Positions 1 through 6,127 of a DNA stretch of 6,202 bases are shown here, in pieces (position 1 is the first letter of the stretch; each line of letters starts with the position of its first letter). A program made the position numbers and the translations under genes. The notes under the pieces are model-generated. The model searched no databases and had not been told where the DNA came from. It saw nothing but the letters and a program-made list of their open reading frames with translations. This stretch comes from Candidatus Eiseniibacteriota bacterium (GTDB taxonomy: Bacteria > JAFGKV01), in contig JALOPK010000271.1 of NCBI GenBank assembly GCA_025453925.1, forward strand, positions 1 to 6,202. Reading direction: 5' to 3'.

Positions 1-519
1 AACCCCGACGTAGAACGGCCCGACGAAACCCGCGTAGTAGACCATCACATTCGGACTGCCGCTGCCGAAACGCGTGATGATCAGATACTCCCATTGGGCG
101 TTGGGATGGACCTGGGTATCGGCGAATCCGCCGAAATAGTCGCTACCACCGCCGCCAGGGGGATTGGCATCGATGGCAACCTGGACCTGGGGCGCGCCGT
201 CGCCGGTCGCCTGGTCGGGGATGTTGGCCATCCGGGCCAGGAAGTACAGGAACTCCTGGTCCGCGGTGACGCGGAACAGCACGAGATCCACGCGGGTGTC
301 AGGCGCGGCAAAATCGGTCCGCTCATCGGTGACACCGTCAATCCAGATGTACTCCCCGATCGGGCCAGCGCCCCGGCAGACGTGACCCAGGTTAACCTGC
401 CCCGCAGTCACCAAGGGCCAATCCGCGGCACTGCCGTCGACCACGATGGGATGCGCCCGGCAGGGCATCGGGACCAGAGCCAGCCCGACCGCGACGACCA
501 TGAGGACTGTTCGGAGCAT
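1..519 (-). CDS. Secreted protein with CBM9/DOMON-like beta domain, N-terminal part
   Basis: The reading frame starts at ATG 519 and stays open for 173 codons to the left edge, so the C-terminus is missing. A strong ribosome site (AGGAGGAG, 531-524) sits five bases before the ATG and fixes the start. Residues 1-22 form a signal peptide: a short MLR n-region, hydrophobic residues 4-16 and a probable signal peptidase I site after CRA (residue 22). The cysteine at 20 is not in a lipobox, so a lipoprotein is unlikely. The mature protein opens with VDGSAADWP (27-35). It continues with a GEYIW-x-D stretch, DERTDF, a VDLVLFRVTADQEFLYFLAR strand pair and a VQVAIDAN strand. This pattern resembles the beta-sandwich modules (CBM9-like or DOMON-like) found in secreted glycosidases and surface proteins of many bacteria. 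That assignment is from pattern memory and is moderate at best. Catalytic domains, if any, would lie beyond the window. Function is unknown. Confidence 0.8.
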   Translation of the reverse strand, partial: MLRTVLMVVAVGLALVPMPCRAHPIVVDGSAADWPLVTAGQVNLGHVCRGAGPIGEYIWIDGVTDERTDFAAPDTRVDLVLFRVTADQEFLYFLARMANIPDQATGDGAPQVQVAIDANPPGGGGSDYFGGFADTQVHPNAQWEYLIITRFGSGSPNVMVYYAGFVGPFYVGV

Positions 520-523
520 ACGT

Positions 524-531
524 CTCCTCCT
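524..531 (-). promoter_or_regulatory. Ribosome binding site of the secreted protein gene
   Basis: Read on the minus strand, AGGAGGAG lies five bases before the ATG at 519. It is a near-perfect anti-Shine-Dalgarno match and decides the start of a gene that has no stop within the window. Confidence 0.85.
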
Positions 532-574
532 GTGGATTGGGATAGACACCACGAACACCTTACTCCATTGGCGG

Positions 575-603
575 ACATTAGCGCGGAGGCATGCGGGGCG
601 CAA
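575..603 (-). promoter_or_regulatory. Possible sigma70-type promoter for the secreted protein gene
   Basis: On the minus strand TTGCGC (603-598) and TAATGT (580-575) are separated by exactly 17 bases. Each hexamer matches the consensus at only three or so positions, but spacing and location fit. Transcription would start near 568 and leave a leader of about 49 nt carrying the ribosome site. In GC-rich DNA such matches are weak evidence. The gene could also be read through from the creatininase gene upstream. Confidence 0.3.
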
Positions 604-620
604 GTCCCACTCGAGATGGT

Positions 621-638
621 GCGAGGGGCGCCCCGCGC
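621..638. repeat. Near-perfect 18-bp palindrome in the 174-bp gap
   Basis: The core GGGGCGCCCC (625-634) is a perfect 10-bp palindrome. After one mismatched pair (624/635) the symmetry continues for three more pairs (621-623 with 636-638). It lies just upstream of the possible -35 box of the secreted protein gene, where an operator could sit. With no loop and no T-tract it does not look like a terminator. Palindromes of G and C are common by chance in such DNA. The rest of the 520-693 gap holds a small 5-bp hairpin (656-668) and nothing else recognisable. Confidence 0.25.
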
Positions 639-693
639 CGCGAGCCGCATCGAGCCGGCAGGATGCCGAATGCCCGTCGGAGCTCCCGCTGAG

Positions 694-1395
694 TCATCCC
701 GCGGTCGCCACCTTCCGGGTCCACCCCACCGCACGGGCAATCATGCGTGCGACGATCCGCCGGCCCTTTTCTGCCGTGGCTGCCGACGGGTAGCCCTGGC
801 ACCCGGGGGAGCCGGGAATCGGCCCGGTGAGCCGGTGGGAGAGGTAGGGTTCGAACTCCTCGAATGGCGTCTCGAAATCCCGGATCCGATCAAGGCGTAC
901 GCGTTCGGGGAACAGGTGAAGCATGACCGACGTCTCCGCTTCGTCGGCGTGGCGGGCGCCAGACTGCCGTTCCAGGATGTCGGCCAACTCGATGTCGTAC
1001 AACTCCAGCACTCGCACGGCCTCGTGGGCGTCCCGGAGTGCCTGAAGGTGGAACGGATCACCGTGGGCCGACAGCACGAGGACGCGCCGGAAACCTTGGG
1101 CCGTCCACCATCGGACGATCGACCTCAGACTGCCCTGCAGATCGGAGGCCGTGAGGCTGGTCGAGCCCGGGAAGACCCGATCGCACGGCAGGCCGATGCC
1201 GTAGTTGAGGGTCGGGGCTACCAGGAACCCGGTCTCCTCCGCCACCCGATGGGCGACATGCTCCGCGGTCATGGTGTCGGTGCCGAGGGGCAGATGCGTG
1301 CTGTGTTGCTCGCACATACCCGCGGGCAGGAGCAACGCATCGTGGGATGCCAGGTAGTCCCGCGCGTCCTCCCAGGTCATATCAATCAACCGCAT
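694..1395 (-). CDS. Creatininase-family metal-dependent amidohydrolase
   Basis: This 233-residue protein matches the creatininase family in length and motifs. The family includes creatinine amidohydrolase, the archaeal ArfB deformylase of flavin/F420 synthesis and MftE of mycofactocin maturation. These are cytoplasmic enzymes that use two divalent metals to cleave cyclic or linear amide bonds. Visible motifs in order: LLPAG-x-x-EQH-x-x-HLPLGTD (22-40), giving metal ligands E29, H31 and D40; FPGSTSLT (75-82), the usual PGT-x-SL element; AHGDP (110-114), in place of the usual GHGGN, with H111 as metal ligand; and HADEAETSVML (149-159), matching HAGE-x-ETS. The ATG at 1395 is chosen because GGGAGGAG (1405-1398) precedes it and because MRLIDMTWE is where family members begin. 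The frame stays open upstream to ATG 1551, but that 52-residue extension is not family-like. Substrate is unknown: there is no creatinase, mycofactocin or flavin gene nearby. The divergent neighbour is an XdhC homologue. Confidence 0.9.
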   Translation of the reverse strand: MRLIDMTWEDARDYLASHDALLLPAGMCEQHSTHLPLGTDTMTAEHVAHRVAEETGFLVAPTLNYGIGLPCDRVFPGSTSLTASDLQGSLRSIVRWWTAQGFRRVLVLSAHGDPFHLQALRDAHEAVRVLELYDIELADILERQSGARHADEAETSVMLHLFPERVRLDRIRDFETPFEEFEPYLSHRLTGPIPGSPGCQGYPSAATAEKGRRIVARMIARAVGWTRKVATAG

Positions 1396-1397
1396 GT

Positions 1398-1405
1398 CTC
1401 CTCCC
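1398..1405 (-). promoter_or_regulatory. Ribosome binding site that sets the creatininase-family start
   Basis: On the minus strand GGGAGGAG ends two bases before the ATG at 1395, so its core is a normal distance away. It favours 1395 over the in-frame ATG at 1551, which has no ribosome site. Confidence 0.75.
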
Positions 1406-1443
1406 GGACTGGTTATCCGCGGCCGGTCATGTAGTTTCCTGTC

Positions 1444-1464
1444 GGTGACGAACAGCCAGTCACC
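1444..1464. repeat. Inverted repeat in the divergent control region, possible operator
   Basis: GGTGAC (1444-1449) and its exact complement GTCACC (1459-1464) are separated by 9 bases, so arm centres are 15 bp apart, roughly one and a half helical turns. The repeat lies between the creatininase and XdhC starts, in the probable transcribed leader of the former. It could be a binding site for a dimeric regulator or a weak RNA hairpin. A second palindrome, AGACGTCT (1474-1481), lies 9 bp further on. No regulator gene is in the window. Confidence 0.3.
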
Positions 1465-1557
1465 AGCGGATAGACGTCTCCATTGAGCATCGCCGCCCGG
1501 CCGATCATGGCGGACCGTGCCGCGCAACATGCCGGTGCCGAACGGGCGCATGGCGGC

Positions 1558-1586
1558 AGTCTAGGGCGCGCGGCGCCGGTCCACAA
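1558..1586 (-). promoter_or_regulatory. Possible sigma70-type promoter for the creatininase-family gene
   Basis: On the minus strand TTGTGG (1586-1581) and TAGACT (1563-1558) are 17 bases apart. The -10 matches TATAAT at four of six positions and the -35 keeps TTG. The predicted transcription start near 1551 gives a leader of about 155 nt before the well-supported start at 1395. Notably the start would coincide with an in-frame ATG at 1551. No comparable plus-strand promoter for the XdhC gene could be picked out. Confidence 0.35.
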
Positions 1587-1619
1587 CGATGAACCCGCAA
1601 TGGGAAGAGGAGAAACAGG

Positions 1620-2651
1620 ATGGAACTGCAACGACTGCAGGAGATCGTTCGACTCCTGGAAGGCGAGGAGCCGGTCGTGATCGTGCAGCCCCTGATGAGA
1701 GAGGGATCAGTCCCCACCCCCGTGGGAGCGCTGATGATCGTGCATGAAGACGGGATGAGCGGCACGGTAGGGGGCGGCACGCTGGAGGCTCAGGCCGCAT
1801 CGGCGGCCCGCCGGGTTCTCGGATCGGGCCGGCATGCCCTCCTTGCCACTTCAATGGACGCGACACTCGCGGCCGGAGACGACATGCTCTGCGGCGGGCA
1901 CGTGACCCTGCTGCTGGAGTCCGTAGCGCCCGATCAGGCTCCGGCATGGGCGGCGGCGGAAGCAGGCGTCAGGCGCGGTGGGGAACTGGCCTGGCGGTGC
2001 GTCGTTTCCGATGCCGTCCCCACGCGAGTGGCAAGGAGCCTCTTGACGATCGACCAGGGCCAACCCGTGAGTGCGCAGGTTGATGAGGCGCGGGCGGCCG
2101 GGGTTCCTGTGGTACGGCGGACGGATCAGGGGTTCGACATGATTGACCCCATAGTGATGCCGGACATGATGCTCGTCTTCGGCGCCGGCCATGTGGCCCA
2201 AGCGCTGGTGCCAATCGCCGCCGGTCTCGGGTTTCGCTGCGTGGTGGTCGACGACCGCGCTGACTACGCGTCGCACGACCGGTTCCCGGCGGCGCACCGG
2301 CTCGTGGTGGAGGATCCCGCTGCCGCCGTCGCCGGCCTCCCCGCGGGACCACAGGTCTGGGCGGTGATCATGACGCGTGGGCACAAGGATGACGCCCGTG
2401 TGCTGGCGCGGCTGACGGAGAGATCGTATCGCTACGTCGGGATGATGGGATCGTCGCGGAAGAAGACGATCATCTGGGAGCAGCTCGAAGCCGAGGGGGC
2501 TCCCCTATCGGCGCTCTCGGCCGTGCATTGCCCCATCGGATTGGCCATCGGCGGAACATCCCCGCAGGAGATCGCCGTATCCATCGCGGCCGAACTGGTC
2601 GCGGTGCATTACGGACGAACGCTGGCGGCGGTGGATGAACGGGGAAGCTGA
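1620..2651 (+). CDS. XdhC/CoxI-family molybdenum hydroxylase maturation factor
   Basis: This 343-residue protein has the two-domain layout of XdhC/CoxI proteins. In studied members they bind molybdenum cofactor, assist its sulfuration and deliver it to xanthine dehydrogenase or CO dehydrogenase-type enzymes in the cytoplasm. The N-terminal XdhC_CoxI part includes VGGGTLEA (50-57) and the conserved cysteine motif MLCGGH (89-94). The C-terminal Rossmann-like domain shows VFGAGHVAQAL (186-196), VVVDDR (208-213), MTRGHKDD (251-258), YVGMMGSSRKK (272-282) and CPIGLAIGGTSPQEIAVSIA (304-323). The ATG at 1620 is supported by AGAGGAG (1606-1612), seven bases upstream. It is transcribed divergently from the creatininase-family gene and convergently with the M16 peptidase gene, whose stop lies 40 bp away. 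No molybdoenzyme subunit, sulfurtransferase or cofactor gene is in the window, so its client is unknown. Confidence 0.93.
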   Translation: MELQRLQEIVRLLEGEEPVVIVQPLMREGSVPTPVGALMIVHEDGMSGTVGGGTLEAQAASAARRVLGSGRHALLATSMDATLAAGDDMLCGGHVTLLLESVAPDQAPAWAAAEAGVRRGGELAWRCVVSDAVPTRVARSLLTIDQGQPVSAQVDEARAAGVPVVRRTDQGFDMIDPIVMPDMMLVFGAGHVAQALVPIAAGLGFRCVVVDDRADYASHDRFPAAHRLVVEDPAAAVAGLPAGPQVWAVIMTRGHKDDARVLARLTERSYRYVGMMGSSRKKTIIWEQLEAEGAPLSALSAVHCPIGLAIGGTSPQEIAVSIAAELVAVHYGRTLAAVDERGS

Positions 2652-2691
2652 TCTCTCGCAGGGCACCGCGCGCACACTGCCGGATACCGAA

Positions 2692-3987
2692 TCAGACTCC
2701 CCGGCATCCCTCCCGCGACCGAATCAGGCCTTCGCGCAGAGCGGGGGGCTCGCTGTCCGCCGGGCCAACCATGGCAACAGTCGGATCCTGCTCCCAGAAC
2801 AGGCTCCGGGCGATATCCGTGACCTGCTCAAGTTTGACATCGTCGATCGCCGCCAGTGTCTCATCCAATCCCATATGGGTGCCGAAGTACATCTCGTGGG
2901 TGGCGAGCCGGGTCATCCGTGCCGAAGTGCTCTCCTGGGAAAGCACCAAAGCGCCTTTGATCTGCTCCTTGGCTTCGGCCAGCTCGTCAGTGGTGATCCC
3001 ATCCGCGCAGACCTGGTCGAGCTCATGGGCCAGCAGCGCCGATGCATCGGTGAGACGGGAGGGATCGGTGGCGAAGTACACGCCAAGCATCCCCGTGTCC
3101 CGCATCTGCGATACGTGGGAGTACACCGAGTAGACCAGGCCATGATTCTCACGGATGGTCTGGAACAGACGGGAACCCATGCCGCCGCCAAGGGCGGCGT
3201 TGTACACCAGCAGGGGAAATCTGGTCTCGGCCAACGCGCCGTCGGTACGGGCACCCAACAGCAGATGCACCTGGGCCAGCGGCCGCTGCTCGATGACGAG
3301 GCGCTCCCGCGCGGCGGATAGTGACGGCATGATGCCTTGGGCGCCGCCGTTCTCGCCGAAAACCAGCCAGCGATCCAACAAGCCCCGCAATTCGTCGGGA
3401 TCGACACGTCCGGCCGCCGCCACGGTGATGGTGCCGGGCGTGTAGCGACGTCGCCAGAAGGCGCGCACCCCCTCCGAAGTCATCCCGTTCACCGACTCCC
3501 TGCTGCCCAGGAGTCCCGTGCCGATGGGGTGATTGGGCCACAGGCCCCGCGCCATGATCTCGTGAACGAGATCTTCAGGGGTATCCTCCAGGTCGCTGAT
3601 CTCCTCCAGCACCACCCCCTTCTCCTTGGCAAGCTGATCCTCGTCGAACACGTAGTGCAGGATCAGGTCGGCAAGGACATCGACGGCGATTCCCAGGTGA
3701 TCGTCGAGCACCACCGCGTAGTAGCAGCAGAACTCCTTCTCGGTGAAGGCGCCCAGGCTGCCGCCTCGCCCTTCGATATCCCTGGCGATCTCCCGCGCGG
3801 TGCGGCGCGACGTCCCCTTGAAGACCAGGTGTTCGAGGAGGTGCGCGAGGCCTTGCTCATGCTCCTCCTCGAACGCGCCGCCGGCTTCAACCCAGCAACC
3901 AACGGCAACACTGCGGACGTGGTCCATCGGCTCGCAGACGACTCTGGTGCCGTTCGCCAGCGCGATGCGGCTGATGCCGCTGGTCAT
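2692..3987 (-). CDS. M16-family zinc metallopeptidase (processing peptidase-like)
   Basis: The 431-residue product is a full-length single-unit M16B peptidase, related to bacterial PqqL-like and mitochondrial processing peptidases. These enclose unfolded peptides in a chamber and cleave them with zinc. Residues 46-59 (GLAHLLEHLVFKGT) carry the inverted HxxEH motif: H49 and H53 bind zinc and E52 is the catalytic base. The distal zinc-binding glutamate is E128 or E129 in VVLEEISDLEDTPED, at the family's usual spacing of about 75 residues. The second half carries the GGGMGSRLFQTIRE-x-x-GLVYSVYS block (267-290), including the conserved Arg and Tyr of substrate-binding domains. There is no signal peptide, so it is probably cytoplasmic. 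It starts nine bases after the pnp stop with no clear Shine-Dalgarno, which suggests translational coupling to pnp. The start at 3987 is favoured because the following SRIALANGTRVVCE is the normal first strand. Some bacteria carry a homologue in the same place after pnp. Confidence 0.93.
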   Translation of the reverse strand: MTSGISRIALANGTRVVCEPMDHVRSVAVGCWVEAGGAFEEEHEQGLAHLLEHLVFKGTSRRTAREIARDIEGRGGSLGAFTEKEFCCYYAVVLDDHLGIAVDVLADLILHYVFDEDQLAKEKGVVLEEISDLEDTPEDLVHEIMARGLWPNHPIGTGLLGSRESVNGMTSEGVRAFWRRRYTPGTITVAAAGRVDPDELRGLLDRWLVFGENGGAQGIMPSLSAARERLVIEQRPLAQVHLLLGARTDGALAETRFPLLVYNAALGGGMGSRLFQTIRENHGLVYSVYSHVSQMRDTGMLGVYFATDPSRLTDASALLAHELDQVCADGITTDELAEAKEQIKGALVLSQESTSARMTRLATHEMYFGTHMGLDETLAAIDDVKLEQVTDIARSLFWEQDPTVAMVGPADSEPPALREGLIRSREGCRGV

Positions 3988-3996
3988 GGGGCTCGA

Positions 3997-5064
3997 CTAC
4001 CGGCGGCGGGGTGGTCTGCGGTCACCGCCAGGACGGGGACCACGCCGCTCGGGACGAGGCATATCCTCCGGGGCGTCCGCGGGCCGGGCGAAGAGCGCCT
4101 TCCGGCTCAGATCAACCCTGCCCATCTCATCAATCCCGATGCACTGCACCGTGACTTCCTCGCCTTCCTGGACCACGTCCTCGACCTTGCCGACGCGGTA
4201 GTGCTCCAGTTGGGAAATGTGGACCAGACCTTCTTTCCCGGGCAGGTACTCGACGTAGGCGCCGAAGTTCGTGATCCGCTTCACCTTGCCCGTATAGGTC
4301 TTGCCGACCTCGGCTTCCTGCACGATGCGCTCGATCCACTCCCGGGCCTTCAGGCTGCACGCCTCGTCCACCGCGGCGATCGTCACACGGCCATCGTCCT
4401 CGATGTCGATCTTGGCGCCAGTCTCGTCGGTGATCTGCCGGATGTTCTTGCCCCCCGGGCCGATGATCTCACCAATCTTGGAGGTCTTCACCTTGAGAAT
4501 CGTGATTCGAGGTGCATAGGGCGAGAGATTACCCCGGGCAACGGAGAGGGTACGGTCCATGGTGTCGAGGATCCTGAGTCGCGCCGACTGCGCCTTCTGC
4601 AGCGCCTCGGCGATTTCGTCGATTCCGATGCCGGTGGTCTTGATGTCCATCTGACATGCGGTGATGCCGTCACGGGTGCCCGCGATCTTCAGATCCATGT
4701 CGCCGAGGTGATCCTCATCGCCGAGGATGTCGGTCAGGATTGCGGCGCGGCCGCCTTCCTTGATCAGTCCCATGGCGATTCCCGCCGTGGCCGACCGGAC
4801 CGGCACGCCCGCGTCCATGAGGGCCAGTGATCCCGCGCAGACCGTCGCCATGGAGGATGACCCGTTCGACTCAAGGATGTCCGACACGATCCGGACAGTG
4901 TAGGGAAACACGTCCTCGGCGGGAATGGTCGGTTCGATGGCCCGTTCAGCGAGAGCCCCGTGGCCGATCTCACGCCGGCCGGGGCCTCGATTGGGGCGCA
5001 CCTCGCCCACGCTGTAGGACGGGAAGTTGTAGTGCAGCATGTAGCTCTTGTAGCTCTCTCCGCC
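3997..5064 (-). CDS. pnp: pnp C-terminal open frame (second RNase PH core, KH and S1 domains)
   Basis: The PNPase-like part of this frame is 355 residues from GGESYKSY at 5064. The same frame is open further upstream to an ATG at 5382, but that stretch is only a shadow of the N-terminal half. It keeps [10 protein letters not shown] (27-36) and [10 protein letters not shown] (67-76), the phosphate-binding serines. [15 protein letters not shown] (112-126) includes the aspartates D118 and D124, which correspond to E. coli D486 and D492. The KH domain (about 186-245) has [12 protein letters not shown], and the S1 domain (about 255-325) has [24 protein letters not shown]. The last 25 or so residues are a basic Arg/Pro-rich tail. 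It has no ribosome site of its own. The first in-frame ATG is 5040 (MLHYNF), so independent translation would need reinitiation near there, overlapping the tail of the first frame. Confidence 0.7.
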   Translation of the reverse strand, partial: GGESYKSYMLHYNFPSYSVGEVRPNRGPGRREIGHGALAERAIEPTIPAEDVFPYTVRIVSDILESNGSSSMATVCAGSLALMDAGVPVRSATAGIAMGLIKEGGRAAILTDILGDEDHLGDMDLKIAGTRDGITACQMDIKTTGIGIDEIAEALQKAQSARLRILDTMDRTLSVARGNLSPYAPRITILKVKTSKIGEIIGPGGKNIRQITDETGAKIDIEDDGRVTIAAVDEACSLKAREWIERIVQEAEVGKTYTGKVKRITNFGAYVEYLPGKEGLVHISQLEHYRVGKVEDVVQEGEEVTVQCIGIDEMGRVDLSRKALFARPADAPEDMPRPERRGPRPGGDRRPPRRR

Positions 5065-6118
5065 GCGTGACCGTCGTGAGACTCTGGGTCTGCCCACGGG
5101 TGAAAAGCGCGGAACCGTGAACCCGCGGGAGAACTCCCACCTCGCAGGTGATCTGCCGGATGTCGTCGGTGCCGCGGCCGTCCAGCCGGACGCGGTCGTC
5201 GACGACCATGCGACGCACCAGATCGTACTCAAGGTCAGCGAGGAGTTGCGCCACGTGCCGTTCTGAGCCCGGTGACTCCTGCTCGATGGCCGCCTGCACA
5301 CCCTGGCGGACCGCTTCCAGAGCCGCACGCCGGGCGGCCTTGTCGCGGATGGCGATCGCCTCGCGCATGCCTCGGGATGCAAGTTCCGTGACGCGGTTCT
5401 TCAACTCCGGAGCCGGCTTGATGGCGACAAACCCCACCTTGGGCTTGCCGACGCGGGCCACGAGGCCCTCCTGGAGGGCGACGAGTTCCTTGATGGGCCC
5501 ATGGGCGAACGCCAGGGCTCCGGCGAGATCGTGCTCGCTGATTTCCCGGGCTCCCCCCTCCACCATGACCAGCGCATCCTTGGAGCCTGCAACCACGAGA
5601 TCTAGGACGCTCTCCTCCTGCTGCGAGAATAATGGATTCAGCACGAATGCCCCATCGATGAGTCCAACTCGCACGGCCGCAATGGGACCAAGGAACGGAA
5701 TCGAGCTGATGGACAGTGCCGCGGAGGCGCCAATGAGGCCCAGCACGTCGGCCGCATTCTCCTGATCCGAGGACAGCACGGTGCAGTAGATCTGCGTCTC
5801 CCGGCGAAAACCCTCGGCGAAGAGGGGCCGAATGGGCCGGTCGATCAGCCTGGCGCTCAAGACCTCGGCCTCCTTGGGTTTTCCTTCCCGTTTGAAGAAA
5901 CCCCCAGGGATGCGACCGATGGCGTATGCTTTCTCGCGATAGTCAACGGTGAGCGGGAAGAAATCCTGATCTTCCACGTCTTTGTCTGCAGCGACAACGG
6001 CAACCATGACAACGGTATCGCCGTATCTCACAAGAACTGCCCCATCAGCCTGTCGCGCAACGCGACCAGTCTCGATCGACAGCTCTCGTCCAGCTAGTTC
6101 CAACTGTACCTTTTCCAT
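4970..6118 (-). CDS. pnp: pnp N-terminal open frame (382 residues, last 31 out of frame)
   Basis: This frame starts at ATG 6118, preceded by AGGAG (6127-6123) that overlaps the rpsO stop region. It encodes the first RNase PH domain (about residues 10-145, with FFKREGKP at 74-81 and [11 protein letters not shown] at 90-100). The second part of that domain follows (about 148-215), then the all-helical linker domain (about 240-320). The second RNase PH domain begins at [11 protein letters not shown] (311-321) and continues through [19 protein letters not shown]. After T351 the frame leaves the conserved sequence: 31 unrelated residues rich in Arg, Gln and Leu precede the stop at 4970. If made, the product would lack the active-site half, the KH and the S1 domains, so it could not act as a phosphorylase. 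Confidence 0.8.
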   Translation of the reverse strand: MEKVQLELAGRELSIETGRVARQADGAVLVRYGDTVVMVAVVAADKDVEDQDFFPLTVDYREKAYAIGRIPGGFFKREGKPKEAEVLSARLIDRPIRPLFAEGFRRETQIYCTVLSSDQENAADVLGLIGASAALSISSIPFLGPIAAVRVGLIDGAFVLNPLFSQQEESVLDLVVAGSKDALVMVEGGAREISEHDLAGALAFAHGPIKELVALQEGLVARVGKPKVGFVAIKPAPELKNRVTELASRGMREAIAIRDKAARRAALEAVRQGVQAAIEQESPGSERHVAQLLADLEYDLVRRMVVDDRVRLDGRGTDDIRQITCEVGVLPRVHGSALFTRGQTQSLTTVTRRRELQELHAALQLPVLQRGRGAPQSRPRPA

Positions 6119-6122
6119 ACTA

Positions 6123-6127
6123 CTCCT
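6123..6127 (-). promoter_or_regulatory. Ribosome binding site of pnp
   Basis: AGGAG on the minus strand follows directly after the rpsO TAA and lies four bases before the pnp ATG at 6118. There is no room for the separate pnp promoter and RNase III hairpin that E. coli has between rpsO and pnp, so pnp here depends on rpsO transcription. Confidence 0.75.

Larger units (their letters stand above)
3997..6118 (-). pseudogene. pnp: pnp, polyribonucleotide nucleotidyltransferase, interrupted by frameshift and small deletion
   Basis: Polynucleotide phosphorylase degrades RNA 3'-to-5' with phosphate, releasing nucleoside diphosphates, as a trimer that can join the degradosome. Here the gene is in two frames. 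Codons 1-351 (6118-5066) end at TQSLTTVT in the second RNase PH domain. The sequence resumes in another frame with [15 protein letters not shown] (from 5064) and runs to the stop at 3997. The single base 5065 lies between the two. Intact homologues have about 13 residues here (the LGT-x-x-D-x-Q...D-x-L block), which are missing in any frame, so the lesion is a loss of about 38 bp (41 is possible). Adding the missing block gives about 719 residues, the normal size. Everything else is conserved, including phosphorolysis residues, KH and S1 domains, and there are no other stops. Either the genome has lost full-length PNPase, probably recently, or the assembly is wrong here. The gene lies between rpsO and an M16 peptidase gene in a tight operon. 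Confidence 0.85.

Noticed and set aside
656-668. CGGCA-GGA-TGCCG hairpin downstream of the creatininase-family stop
   Set aside because: The stem is only five pairs with a three-base loop and there is no T-run, so it is not convincing as a terminator.
94-1434. 446-codon open frame on the plus strand across the secreted protein and creatininase-family genes
   Set aside because: It is antisense to two well-supported genes with good ribosome sites, has no recognisable motif and is rich in Gly, Arg and Pro. It is a typical GC-rich shadow frame.
1565-1577. GGCGC-GCG-GCGCC small inverted repeat near the XdhC start
   Set aside because: Short GC-only repeats are expected by chance in this sequence, and this one lies in the spacer of a putative promoter without further support.
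2678-2706. TGCCGG/CCGGCA inverted repeat around the M16 stop, between convergent genes
   Set aside because: A bidirectional terminator would be expected here, but the 6-bp stem has a 17-base loop and no T-tract on either side, so it is too weak to call.
2635-3321. 228-codon plus-strand frame overlapping the end of the XdhC gene
   Set aside because: It begins inside the XdhC C-terminus and runs antisense to the M16 gene, with no motif and no clear ribosome site.
3337-4830. 497-codon open frame on the plus strand across the M16 and pnp genes
   Set aside because: It is antisense to conserved M16, KH and S1 motifs. Its translation shows no family motif and its length reflects the lack of stops in GC-rich codon shadows.
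5030-5100. Programmed ribosomal frameshift in pnp
   Set aside because: There is no slippery heptamer. A shift in frame would not restore the missing conserved residues, so recoding cannot yield a normal protein.
5065-5382. Upstream extension of the pnp C-terminal frame to ATG 5382
   Set aside because: These residues are out of frame with the conserved PNPase sequence encoded on the same strand and are not PNPase-like. The frame is open by chance.
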